This document shows positions 7,031 through 15,701 of a stretch of DNA of 36,191 bases, piece by piece (within the stretch, counting starts at the first letter, position 1; the number at the start of each line of letters is the position of its first letter). The DNA is from Spirochaetia bacterium (GTDB lineage Bacteria; Spirochaetota; Spirochaetia; Sphaerochaetales; Sphaerochaetaceae). The stretch covers positions 1 to 36,191 of the forward strand of contig SABI01000002.1 of NCBI GenBank assembly GCA_009929055.1. Reading direction: 5' to 3'. Both the position numbers and the translations under genes were made by a program. The notes under the pieces are model-generated. The model was given only the letters and a program-made list of their open reading frames with translations, was not told the DNA's origin and did not search any database.

Positions 7031-7211
7031 GGAACAACTTGAGTGGGAAGCTCAGTATGATTTTGATACACTTGCACGAGCTGAGGAAATACGTAAAAAC
7101 AAACTTCGTCTTAGTAAGGCAGTTAAAGCAGGTAAAAAGAGGATAGCGGATCAAGAGAAAGCTTTAAAGGCTGCAAAGGCTGTTACGCACAAAGCGGGTA
7201 AGGGGAAATAG
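7014..7211 (+). CDS. Small lysine-rich basic protein
   Basis: 65 aa, C-terminus AGKKRIADQEKALKAAKAVTHKAGKGK; GGAGG upstream. Confidence 0.65.
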   Translation: MVKKTKEQLEWEAQYDFDTLARAEEIRKNKLRLSKAVKAGKKRIADQEKALKAAKAVTHKAGKGK

Positions 7212-7220
7212 TATTTAATT

Positions 7221-7892
7221 GTGAAGAAATCTCTTTTACTTTTTTCTAATGGAATAGATAGCTACATTGGAAAATATTTTTTGCGCCCCAATCTCTCAGT
7301 GTATTTAGATATGCAAACTAAATACTCTTTAGCGGAAAAACACTATATAAAGAAATTCCATAAGGATGTCATAGTTGATGAAGCTCTAACATTTTTAGGG
7401 GAACATGAAGAGTTATCGGGACACATAGAATATAGAAATTTATTCTTAACAATGTACTCTCTATTGAAGTATAGTCCAAACATAGTATATATTTGTGGGC
7501 TAAAAGATGATAAAGTTTCAGATAAGACCCCTGAAGTATTTGAGATGCTGTCTTCATTAGTTAGCAAAGTCTCTGGTAAAGACATAGTGATTACTTCTCC
7601 ATTTTGGGATAAGACTAAGGCAGATATCTGTAAGGAGTACATACAGGAAAAGCCTGTATCTGATTTGATGTATAAAACCTATTCTTGTTATGAAGGAGGT
7701 TTTACAGAGTGTGGAAGTTGCCCTGCATGTCTTAGAAAACGGGTAGCAATTTATGCAAGTTCGGGAGTGTTTATGCCTTTCTATAATTTGAACTTAGTTC
7801 AGCAATATGAATCCAATATAGGTAATTATGACCTACAAAGACAGAAGAATATGAAGGAGTATTTTTATAAAGTAAGGGAATTGGATAGATGA
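7221..7892 (+). CDS. queC: QueC-like 7-cyano-7-deazaguanine synthase (divergent)
   Basis: GTG start; N-terminal LLLFSNGIDS PP-loop-like motif; SDLMYKTYSCYEGGFTECGSCPACLRKRVAI matches the QueC zinc-cysteine motif. Confidence 0.78.
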   Translation: MKKSLLLFSNGIDSYIGKYFLRPNLSVYLDMQTKYSLAEKHYIKKFHKDVIVDEALTFLGEHEELSGHIEYRNLFLTMYSLLKYSPNIVYICGLKDDKVSDKTPEVFEMLSSLVSKVSGKDIVITSPFWDKTKADICKEYIQEKPVSDLMYKTYSCYEGGFTECGSCPACLRKRVAIYASSGVFMPFYNLNLVQQYESNIGNYDLQRQKNMKEYFYKVRELDR

Positions 7893-9373
7893 AGATAGTG
7901 TTGGCTGGTGCAGAATCTAATGACGCTCTAAAAGTTTTTAGACACAATCCTCCCCCCTCTGTTTTGGTATCTAATCTGTATTTACAGAAGAAATCTCCTT
8001 CAAAGATTAAGGAGATTTTAGAGACTTATAAAAGCTTAGGGTGTTGGGTTATTATAGATTCAGGAGCATTTACATTTCTTTCAAAATATGGAATATTAAG
8101 AACTGATAGAACTATTGAACAGTTTAGAGAGAAGTATAATTTACATAGAGTGGTATTAGAAGATTGGCAATACGATAAAGAAGAGTCCCAAAGAAGATTT
8201 GATAAAGAATTTGGAAAATACTTTGATGTGTGGTTATCTCATCTTGATTTGTATTATGAGTATTCCGATATGATTGCTGAATTAGATTTGGATGCTCTTG
8301 TAGGGATAGAAAGAATGGGGGAATTGAGACAAAAATACGAGGCATATAAAGATAAAATATGCTATACTCCCCATATAGGTATTGAGAAGGAGTTACGTCT
8401 ACAAACTCCAGAAGAGCATCAGTATTTAAAAGACTTACTATCTTCAGGAATTAAGTATTTGGGGTTAGGTAACTCCTCTCACAGCGATGTTGAACAATTT
8501 TTCAGTAGATATAAAGCTATAAAAGAGAATAAGATACGAGTACATGGATGGGCACAAACCAGTGCAGAAGCTATTACTACTCTCCCCTTTTTTAGCATAG
8601 ATAGTACTACTTGGCTATCTGCGGCAAAGTTTGGGGTTACGTTTGAGTATAAAGACGGGTGGGCTAAAATGAAGAGCCATGACCATACTCAAAAAGAAGC
8701 TTTTAGAAGAACTTGCCAAAAAGAGTGTGAAGAGAATGGAATAAATTTTGAAGATTTTTGTAATGATGAACCTTTTTCTGTTTTACAGTGGAGTGCTTTA
8801 CAGTGGATACGCATGGCAAAATATTATGAAAAAGATGTATCTCGTTCTTATTGGCTTACACAAGATGAAGCCTCTTCAGTTATAGAACAACAGAGGGAGG
8901 AGCAGGGATTAAATTCTTTAGTTGTTAGAGAAACTACTAGTGTTAATATCTTTAAAGATAATCGCCTTAAAATTAATAGACTTTGTAATTTGTGTGAGAT
9001 TGCTACTCAGTGTCCTCACTATATTCCAAATAATACGTGCATATTTCCAACTTCGGGGCTTTCTACAGATTTAACTTCTAAAGATTTAATGAAAGCTGTA
9101 ATTGACATGCAAATGGGCAGAGTAAATCAAGCGGTTTTTTCTGAAAGGATGAAGGGTGGAAGTGTAAACAGTAATGTAACTAAGGAAATTCAAACTCTCT
9201 CAAGAATGATAAAGGAATATGATGCTATGAATCAGGATGGTACAGGAATACATATTTCTGCTAAGGGTGAAGAGAGTGTAGGAGTTTTAGAGAGGCTTTT
9301 TGGAGGCAAAAGTGAGCCTAAAACAAAGACGGAAATTCTTCAGGCTGAAGAGGCGGAGATTATAGATGAATGA
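7889..9373 (+). CDS. dpdA: DpdA-like DNA-guanine transglycosylase (TGT superfamily) with C-terminal Cys-cluster/helical extension
   Basis: IIDSGAFT, VGIERMG, YTPHIGIE, YLGLGN, RVHGWAQT, SIDSTTW motifs; C-terminal CNLCEIATQCPHYIPNNTC extension absent from a minimal transglycosylase. Confidence 0.75.
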   Translation: MKIVLAGAESNDALKVFRHNPPPSVLVSNLYLQKKSPSKIKEILETYKSLGCWVIIDSGAFTFLSKYGILRTDRTIEQFREKYNLHRVVLEDWQYDKEESQRRFDKEFGKYFDVWLSHLDLYYEYSDMIAELDLDALVGIERMGELRQKYEAYKDKICYTPHIGIEKELRLQTPEEHQYLKDLLSSGIKYLGLGNSSHSDVEQFFSRYKAIKENKIRVHGWAQTSAEAITTLPFFSIDSTTWLSAAKFGVTFEYKDGWAKMKSHDHTQKEAFRRTCQKECEENGINFEDFCNDEPFSVLQWSALQWIRMAKYYEKDVSRSYWLTQDEASSVIEQQREEQGLNSLVVRETTSVNIFKDNRLKINRLCNLCEIATQCPHYIPNNTCIFPTSGLSTDLTSKDLMKAVIDMQMGRVNQAVFSERMKGGSVNSNVTKEIQTLSRMIKEYDAMNQDGTGIHISAKGEESVGVLERLFGGKSEPKTKTEILQAEEAEIIDE

Positions 9374-10886
9374 CGTTGCCAAAAGGTTCTCTACTCTTGA
9401 TATAATAGATAAGCTCGTCATTTTAGGCGAACAAATGATGGGATGTACGTTGCATGACTATCAAAAGAGATTTCTCATAGCCATTTTAAAGTCCTTCATA
9501 GACAATGATGGGGATACCATTACAGCTCTTATTAGTAGACAGGCGGGTAAGACTCAGGTAAATGCTACAGCTATATGTATCATCTTAGTAGTCATTCCAG
9601 CTATGGCTAGATACTTCCCAAAACTTAAGAAGTTTGAAAGGGGTGTTAAGGTTGGAGCTTACTCTCCTGTTACTGACCAGGTGGAAACACTGCTTTACAG
9701 AGTAAAGTTCGCACTTAGAAGCTATGAAGGGCAACAGGTTTTAAGCGACAAAGACATTAATAGTGAGCTTGTTCCAGGGGAAGGTGACATTAACCTTACC
9801 AACGGGTCATATTTCATTGCTAAGGGTGCAGGCGGAAACTCTAAGCTTGAGTCTAAGACACATGATATTGTATTCATAGATGAAGCTCAATCTATGGATG
9901 ATTCTAAGCTTCTTTACTCCATTAGACCTATGGGGGCTTCTACAAACGCTACTTTCGTGTATACAGGTACTTGTTATACTCACAAATCTGAGTTTTATTA
10001 TGAATGCGAAAGGGGAAAGAAGAAAGGACTAAATAGAACTTTCTTCATGTTTGACTACAATTTTTGTTCTAAAGTTAATGCTTACTACAAAAAGTTTGTA
10101 GATAAAGAGATAGCTAAATTTGGAGCACATTCTGACTACATTAGAATGATGTTTAAACTTGAGTGGATTTTTGAAAGAGGTACTTTTATTTCTGGAGATG
10201 CTTTTGAGCAAGTTTGTATAAAATCTCTGGGCTTTACTAGAAGTACATCAGGCTCACTTAAAAATTCCAGTAAGATTAAAATTGTTGCGGGACTTGACTT
10301 AGGTAAAAAACATGACTCTACAGTACTAACTATAGGTGAGATAGACTTTAGACAGAGAAATGAACATGATTTTGCAATGAAAACAGTGTATAATTGGTTG
10401 ACCTTACTTGGAGATAGCTATGAAGAGCAATATGACCAAATTTGTGATTTTCTTAGGGACTATCCAGACATTCAAGAGATTGTAGTTGACTCTACAGGTC
10501 TTGGGGAGGTTGTGTGCGACTCTTTAGATAAAAGGTTTATGCAGCTTGGCTGGTATATAGATATACATAGAGTTAACTTTGTTAGAGATAAAGCAGAACT
10601 GTATAATAATTTAAATACTCAAATTTTCCAGAGGATGCTTAGATTTCCAGGACATGCTAACGCTCGTAAGACTAAGAGGTGGGAAACTTATGTTCATGAA
10701 ACCACTTCATTAGTAAAAGACTACGATACTAAGGGACGTTTAAGTGTAGGTGCTCCAAATGATAAATATAGTCATGACGACCATCCAACCAGTCTTGCAC
10801 TATTTTCATGGGCAGAAAGATTTACTTATCCTGAAGTAGAAGTTTCAGATTCAAATATATATAAAATGGGGAGACACAATGCCTAA
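9366..10886 (+). CDS. terL: Terminase large subunit
   Basis: Walker A-like SRQAGKT, Walker B IVFIDEAQ, nuclease motifs AGLDLGKKHDSTVL and VVDSTGLGEVVCD. Confidence 0.92.
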   Translation: MNDVAKRFSTLDIIDKLVILGEQMMGCTLHDYQKRFLIAILKSFIDNDGDTITALISRQAGKTQVNATAICIILVVIPAMARYFPKLKKFERGVKVGAYSPVTDQVETLLYRVKFALRSYEGQQVLSDKDINSELVPGEGDINLTNGSYFIAKGAGGNSKLESKTHDIVFIDEAQSMDDSKLLYSIRPMGASTNATFVYTGTCYTHKSEFYYECERGKKKGLNRTFFMFDYNFCSKVNAYYKKFVDKEIAKFGAHSDYIRMMFKLEWIFERGTFISGDAFEQVCIKSLGFTRSTSGSLKNSSKIKIVAGLDLGKKHDSTVLTIGEIDFRQRNEHDFAMKTVYNWLTLLGDSYEEQYDQICDFLRDYPDIQEIVVDSTGLGEVVCDSLDKRFMQLGWYIDIHRVNFVRDKAELYNNLNTQIFQRMLRFPGHANARKTKRWETYVHETTSLVKDYDTKGRLSVGAPNDKYSHDDHPTSLALFSWAERFTYPEVEVSDSNIYKMGRHNA

Positions 10887-12471
10887 ATTTATCGATAGAT
10901 TTAAAAGCTTTTTTTCGTTTGGAAACTCTCTTGTTTCCAGAACTTGGGGTTCAAAAACTTCTGCCTCAAGACAGGTTTTATATAACCTTGCTTGGTATAC
11001 TTATAACTATGACTATATCAAGGGTCAAGGAGGGAAGAATAGTGAAGAGTTAGGCTTTGAACATATTAATTATGTTAGGGATATTTTGGCAAGGATTATT
11101 AACCATTTTACTGCCAGAGGGTTTACTATTATTGCAGAAAGAACAAGTGAAACTTTAAATCTTAAAGAGTTAAAGGCTTTACAAAATCTTGAAATGGAAA
11201 ATATAATCACTGAAGATATTTCGGAGAAGAGATGGTATAAGGAATACATGATAAAAACAAAATATCTTATACCTTATCTTGAAAAGTTTTGGAGATTCAA
11301 TCAAGCTGAAGGAAAAACCTTTAGGTCTTTAGTAGAATACGCTACTGTTAGTGGAGACTTGTTTATATATGTATCCCCCGACGAGGAAGAGAGTAACGTT
11401 AGAATGACTCTATACGATGCGGAACATGTTACTATTATCCCAGATGAATTTAATATACATAAGATAAAGAAGGCTATTGTTGAGTACGAATATGAAGATG
11501 AATTTGGAGAAAAACACTCCTATAAATTGGTGGCGGATAAAGAGCATGTATCAATTACCGAAGATGGAAGAACTACTGTTACAAACCATTCGTTAAATGA
11601 AGTTCCTTTAGTACACATTGCTTTCAATAGAACTGCTAAGAGTATCTATGGCGTTAGTGACGTATTTAAAATTTTGGCAGGTTCTTTGCTCTTTAATTCA
11701 AAGATAAGTGATATTAGTGAGATTATATCTTACCACGCTTCCCCCATTACTATTGTTAAAGGTGCACGTATTGGAAACTTAGAGAAGTCTCCCAATAAAA
11801 TTTGGAGTGGTATTCCTAAAGACGCAGATATATTTAACCTTTCTATGGATGCTGACCTGCAAAACTCTCTTACCCTTATAGATAAAATTGAAAGCTATAT
11901 CTGTACAGCAGCAGCTTATCCAAAAGAGATATTGGCTGGAAATGTTAAGATGATGTCGCATACTGCGGGTGTTAGTATGCAGTATGTCTATAAGCCCCTT
12001 GAAGATTCTCTAATTGATAAAGAGGACGCTGTACGAGAAGGATTTAATAGACTACATAGACTTGTGCTTAAAATGTTAGATGGTATGAATATAATTGATT
12101 TGTCGGACTTTTCAGATATTAATACTACCGTAAAATTCAATCCAAGGCTTCCTAAAGATGAGCTTTACGAAATGCAAATTATTTCTCAAGAACTTATTGC
12201 TGGAATTACTTCTTTACATGAAGCTATGCGTAGAAGGGGTAAGACTAATACAGAGGGAATACTAAAAGAAAGGTGGGAAGAGGCTATCTGGAGTGCAAAA
12301 TTAGAGGATATTACTACTTCTATTGCAGGAGAACCTATTAATTCCAATGTAGATAAAAATAGAAGCTCTGAGCTAAGAGAGAAGTTTACCGAAGCTCTTA
12401 ATAAAAACGTAGGAAATATAAAAGCCCCTACTGAACAGCAGAATCAAGAAGAGAAGAATACGGAAGAATAA
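10879..12471 (+). CDS. Portal protein
   Basis: 530 aa, directly after TerL; portal-like features (YATVSGDLFIYVSPDEE, NEVPLVHIAFNRTAKSIYGVSDV, SGVSMQY-type region). Confidence 0.88.
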   Translation: MPKFIDRFKSFFSFGNSLVSRTWGSKTSASRQVLYNLAWYTYNYDYIKGQGGKNSEELGFEHINYVRDILARIINHFTARGFTIIAERTSETLNLKELKALQNLEMENIITEDISEKRWYKEYMIKTKYLIPYLEKFWRFNQAEGKTFRSLVEYATVSGDLFIYVSPDEEESNVRMTLYDAEHVTIIPDEFNIHKIKKAIVEYEYEDEFGEKHSYKLVADKEHVSITEDGRTTVTNHSLNEVPLVHIAFNRTAKSIYGVSDVFKILAGSLLFNSKISDISEIISYHASPITIVKGARIGNLEKSPNKIWSGIPKDADIFNLSMDADLQNSLTLIDKIESYICTAAAYPKEILAGNVKMMSHTAGVSMQYVYKPLEDSLIDKEDAVREGFNRLHRLVLKMLDGMNIIDLSDFSDINTTVKFNPRLPKDELYEMQIISQELIAGITSLHEAMRRRGKTNTEGILKERWEEAIWSAKLEDITTSIAGEPINSNVDKNRSSELREKFTEALNKNVGNIKAPTEQQNQEEKNTEE

Positions 12472-13134
12472 GTGAGAGTTAATTCTTCTGTCGTATACCA
12501 ATCTTTGCAGGATGTGCGGTCATTAGTTGAAAGTACTATATCTGTATCTAAGGAGAGGTTTGAAGGACTTAGTTGGAATGACTTAAATGATAGAGCAAAC
12601 ATTAAGGATACTCTAAGGGTTATAACCAAGGTCTATGAGAGAGAGTTAAGTGATATTATATATAATGGAGTAGCTCAAGGAGTAAGTAGTTCTTTAAGCA
12701 ATACATTAGTGCAACGAATTAATAAAGACCTACTACTAGAAAGAGTTGTAAGTAAGTTAGAAAGCTCTTTTCATAAACATTCGTTGAACTATAGGATAAA
12801 ACGAGTTTCAAGAGTAATTACTAAAACAGGAGAACTCCTTATAAGTAATGACTATGACCTTGAAACTCAGTGGTTGGGAAGTAAGAATTTAGTAAAATTT
12901 GGCTCTTTGTATAAACAATCTCTTAGATTGACTGTATCTGAAATCTATAGAGCTAATCAAATAGCCGCTGTTGAAGTAGCAAAAATGTTAGGTATTTCGA
13001 AAGTTAGGTGGGAGTTGGATGTGTCTCATCACATTTACGATGTATGTGACCCTTTAGTAGGGGAATATGACTTAGTTGATGTGCCAGATTATCCTCACCC
13101 TTACTGCAAATGTCACATTATTTTAGTAGAGTAA
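12472..13134 (+). CDS. Minor head protein, MuF-like C-terminal region
   Basis: GTG start; ...YRANQIAAVEVAKMLG...W..D...H...DVCDPLVG...DVPDYPHPYCKCHIILVE, a MuF-type head morphogenesis ending. Confidence 0.72.
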   Translation: MRVNSSVVYQSLQDVRSLVESTISVSKERFEGLSWNDLNDRANIKDTLRVITKVYERELSDIIYNGVAQGVSSSLSNTLVQRINKDLLLERVVSKLESSFHKHSLNYRIKRVSRVITKTGELLISNDYDLETQWLGSKNLVKFGSLYKQSLRLTVSEIYRANQIAAVEVAKMLGISKVRWELDVSHHIYDVCDPLVGEYDLVDVPDYPHPYCKCHIILVE

Positions 13135-13144
13135 AATAAATTGC

Positions 13145-13182
13145 TTGACAAAATTTTGAGGCATTTATTATTGGCAATAATA
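13145..13182 (+). promoter_or_regulatory. Candidate promoter/operator in the head operon
   Basis: TTGCTTGACA (TTGACA 13145-13150) followed by perfect dyad TATTATTG-G-CAATAATA at 13166-13182. Confidence 0.5.
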
Positions 13183-13201
13183 TTATACAGGAGGTATTAT
13201 T

Positions 13202-13345
13202 ATGCCGTATTCAAAAGTTAGTCCTTCGAACAAAATGTCTGCTGAGAAGATGCCAATTAACGAAAGTAAAAAAGGTATTGAAACTCAGAAGCATGTTCCG
13301 ATTGTAAAGAAAGGTTCTCGTAACACAGCTAAGGTTAGCAAGTAG
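13202..13345 (+). CDS. Small basic protein, 47 aa
   Basis: MPYSKVSPSNKMSAEKMPINESKKGIETQKHVPIVKKGSRNTAKVSK; AGGAGG ribosome binding site. Not in ORF track. Confidence 0.7.
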   Translation: MPYSKVSPSNKMSAEKMPINESKKGIETQKHVPIVKKGSRNTAKVSK

Positions 13346-13359
13346 TTAGGAGTTAGTAT

Positions 13360-14079
13360 ATGCCAAAGATTGTCAAATTAGAAGATGGTAGCGAGCTAAA
13401 TGTTTGGATGGAAGATGAAGTAACCGCAAAGGTTAATGAAGAAAAAGAAAAAGCACGAAAAGAAGAGAAAGACAAGCTTTACTCTGAAATTAAAACTTTA
13501 AAAGAAAAGACCTCTGACCTGGAAGCAGCCAAAGCTAAGGCAGAAAAAATGATTTCTGAAGCTTCTGCTGAATTAATCACAGCTTCTGCAAATGACGCAA
13601 ATAAAGATAAGGAAAAGGATGTACAAATGAAGGAAGAACTTGTTGTACTCACTCAAGGGTTAGAGAAGAAAATCAGTAATTTAGAAAATGAACTAAAGAC
13701 TGAAAGATTGGCTCGGTATAAAGCCGAAAAAATCGCCCAAGAGGGAACTGATTTAATTATTGAAATGGTGCAGGGAAATTCGGAAGAAGAGATTGATAAT
13801 TCTATCACCTTGGCTAAAGAAGCTTTTGCTAAATATGCCAAACCTAAAGAAGAGAAAAAAGAGACACAGGATAAACCTCCTGTTGACGAAGAAAAAGTAG
13901 AAGATAAAGAAAAAGAGAAGAAAAGCCTCCCACCAAAATCAAAAGAAACCCCTGAAGGGGGAAAAGATGTTTTATCTGCTGAACAAATCAATAAGATGAG
14001 TATTGATGAATACAGAAAATACCGTGACCAGATTAAAAAGCAGGTAAAATATGATTTTGAGAAATATGCAAAAGCCTAA
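13360..14079 (+). CDS. Putative capsid scaffold protein
   Basis: Charged Lys/Glu-rich coiled coil directly upstream of the major capsid gene. Confidence 0.68.
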   Translation: MPKIVKLEDGSELNVWMEDEVTAKVNEEKEKARKEEKDKLYSEIKTLKEKTSDLEAAKAKAEKMISEASAELITASANDANKDKEKDVQMKEELVVLTQGLEKKISNLENELKTERLARYKAEKIAQEGTDLIIEMVQGNSEEEIDNSITLAKEAFAKYAKPKEEKKETQDKPPVDEEKVEDKEKEKKSLPPKSKETPEGGKDVLSAEQINKMSIDEYRKYRDQIKKQVKYDFEKYAKA

Positions 14080-14102
14080 AATAATATTTAGTGGAGGTTA
14101 TT

Positions 14103-15308
14103 ATGGCTATTAATTATACGAACACTAATACTACAGTAGAACTTAGTGATCTTATAAGAGAGGTTTATAGTAAGGAAATTTTACTTACTGCTGAACCTGT
14201 TATGAAGTGGTATCAGTTTGCTCAAAAGCGGACTGAATTGGGAGTTACTCCTGGACATACTATTGAAATGTTGCGTTTAGGAAACCTTAATCCTGGCACT
14301 CGTCTTGGCGAACCTGGGATTGATTCTACTGACGTTGCTAATATCAATGCAGCTTTTAGTACCAAATATGGATACAATCCCAATGTTCTGGAACAGAGTT
14401 CTATTCCTATGAATAAAATGTCTACCAGTAAAATTGGTATTCGTGTACATGAATATGGAAATGGTATTGAGGTATCAGAATTGGAGCTTCGGGCTTCTTT
14501 TGAAGATACTCTTTCCCATGCCTCTATTCTGCTTGGTCGTGACTATGCTAAGGTTGTAGACAATGCTATTCGGGACGAAGTATTTACTCGTACCACTAAT
14601 CGTGTGTACGGCAGTTTGAGAGCCTCTCGTAGTGCTATTCAGTCTGGTGATACTATGGCTTTAGAAGTTCTTCGTGAAACTCATGAGCAGATGGCTATTA
14701 ACAAGGTTGTTCCTTTCGCTATGGGCGGTATGGAAGATTACTTTGCCTTTATCCATCCTCATCACAGTCGTAAGCTTCGTTCGGAATCTGCTACTGGTGG
14801 TTTCCTTGAAGTTACCAAGTATACCACTCCTGAGATTGCTATTCGTGGCGAGATTGGTAAGATGGAAAGTATTCGTTTCATTGAGACTACTGCTCTTCCT
14901 ATTATCAAGGGTGCGGGGGCTGGAAATGACTGGTCTGCCAACAACAAGATTGGCACTACCATGAAGTATTACTCTAGCGTAGAGGGCTTGTATAAGCCTT
15001 ATACTTCTACTCAGTATGATAATAATATTACTGCGTATGCTCCTATTTACGTAGATGGCTTGCTTTATGGGTATGCTGTCCATGCTGAAGTGGTTGAAGG
15101 TTCGTGGGTTGTACATGGTTCGGTTGTTGACATTTATCAAGCCGCTGTTTTTGGTGACTATTCCTTTGCTATGGCTACTGCTCTTCCTGTAGAATTGCGG
15201 GATGGTGGAGTTATGGAACATGGTCGCGTACATCAGTTGGTATGGTACTCTATCCTTGGTGCAGGTGTCTTGAATACAGATTCTATCTTTATTCTCGAAA
15301 CTAATTAA
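14103..15308 (+). CDS. Major capsid protein (N4-gp56-family-like)
   Basis: Position after scaffold; N-terminus and size resemble the N4 gp56 family; ATG 14103 with GGAGG upstream (listed from 14091). Confidence 0.82.
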   Translation: MAINYTNTNTTVELSDLIREVYSKEILLTAEPVMKWYQFAQKRTELGVTPGHTIEMLRLGNLNPGTRLGEPGIDSTDVANINAAFSTKYGYNPNVLEQSSIPMNKMSTSKIGIRVHEYGNGIEVSELELRASFEDTLSHASILLGRDYAKVVDNAIRDEVFTRTTNRVYGSLRASRSAIQSGDTMALEVLRETHEQMAINKVVPFAMGGMEDYFAFIHPHHSRKLRSESATGGFLEVTKYTTPEIAIRGEIGKMESIRFIETTALPIIKGAGAGNDWSANNKIGTTMKYYSSVEGLYKPYTSTQYDNNITAYAPIYVDGLLYGYAVHAEVVEGSWVVHGSVVDIYQAAVFGDYSFAMATALPVELRDGGVMEHGRVHQLVWYSILGAGVLNTDSIFILETN

Positions 15309-15319
15309 GGAGTATAGTC

Positions 15320-15688
15320 ATGACTGAAAAAACGTATCAACCTTTTCCGAAGAAAAATTGGGGGAAGGATGCTATTTGTAATTACATTAAGGAACACTCT
15401 TTAGATATTGACGTAGAAGCGGTTGATTTTGAAGATGAAAAAGCTAAGGCTGAGTTGTTAGATGTAATTAAAAGTGCAGTATCTGAACTCATTGAAGAAT
15501 CACAAAAAAAGAATTCAGTTACTGTAGACCTTACCCAAAAACCCGAAAAATTATATCCAGTTAAACTTCTTACTAAGCACTCGTGTTTTATTGGGGGTAC
15601 TCGTTATGAGTTCTTACCCCACATAGAATACTATGTTTCAAGAGAAGTTCGACAGGTTTTGATTGACGGTAGAATTGTAATGAACTAG
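15320..15688 (+). CDS. Hypothetical head protein
   Basis: 122 aa ORF between major capsid and connector genes. Confidence 0.6.
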   Translation: MTEKTYQPFPKKNWGKDAICNYIKEHSLDIDVEAVDFEDEKAKAELLDVIKSAVSELIEESQKKNSVTVDLTQKPEKLYPVKLLTKHSCFIGGTRYEFLPHIEYYVSREVRQVLIDGRIVMN

Positions 15689-15701
15689 TAGGTGCGGTTA
15701 G

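Noticed and set aside
13653-13991. 112 aa Ser/Phe-rich antisense ORF in the scaffold gene
   Set aside because: Expected complement of a Lys/Glu-rich coding sequence.
14661-15233. 190 aa antisense ORF inside the major capsid gene, and +-strand 14674-14964 alternative frame ORF
   Set aside because: Capsid gene has strongly biased codons that leave other frames open; translations look low-complexity and have no ribosome binding site.
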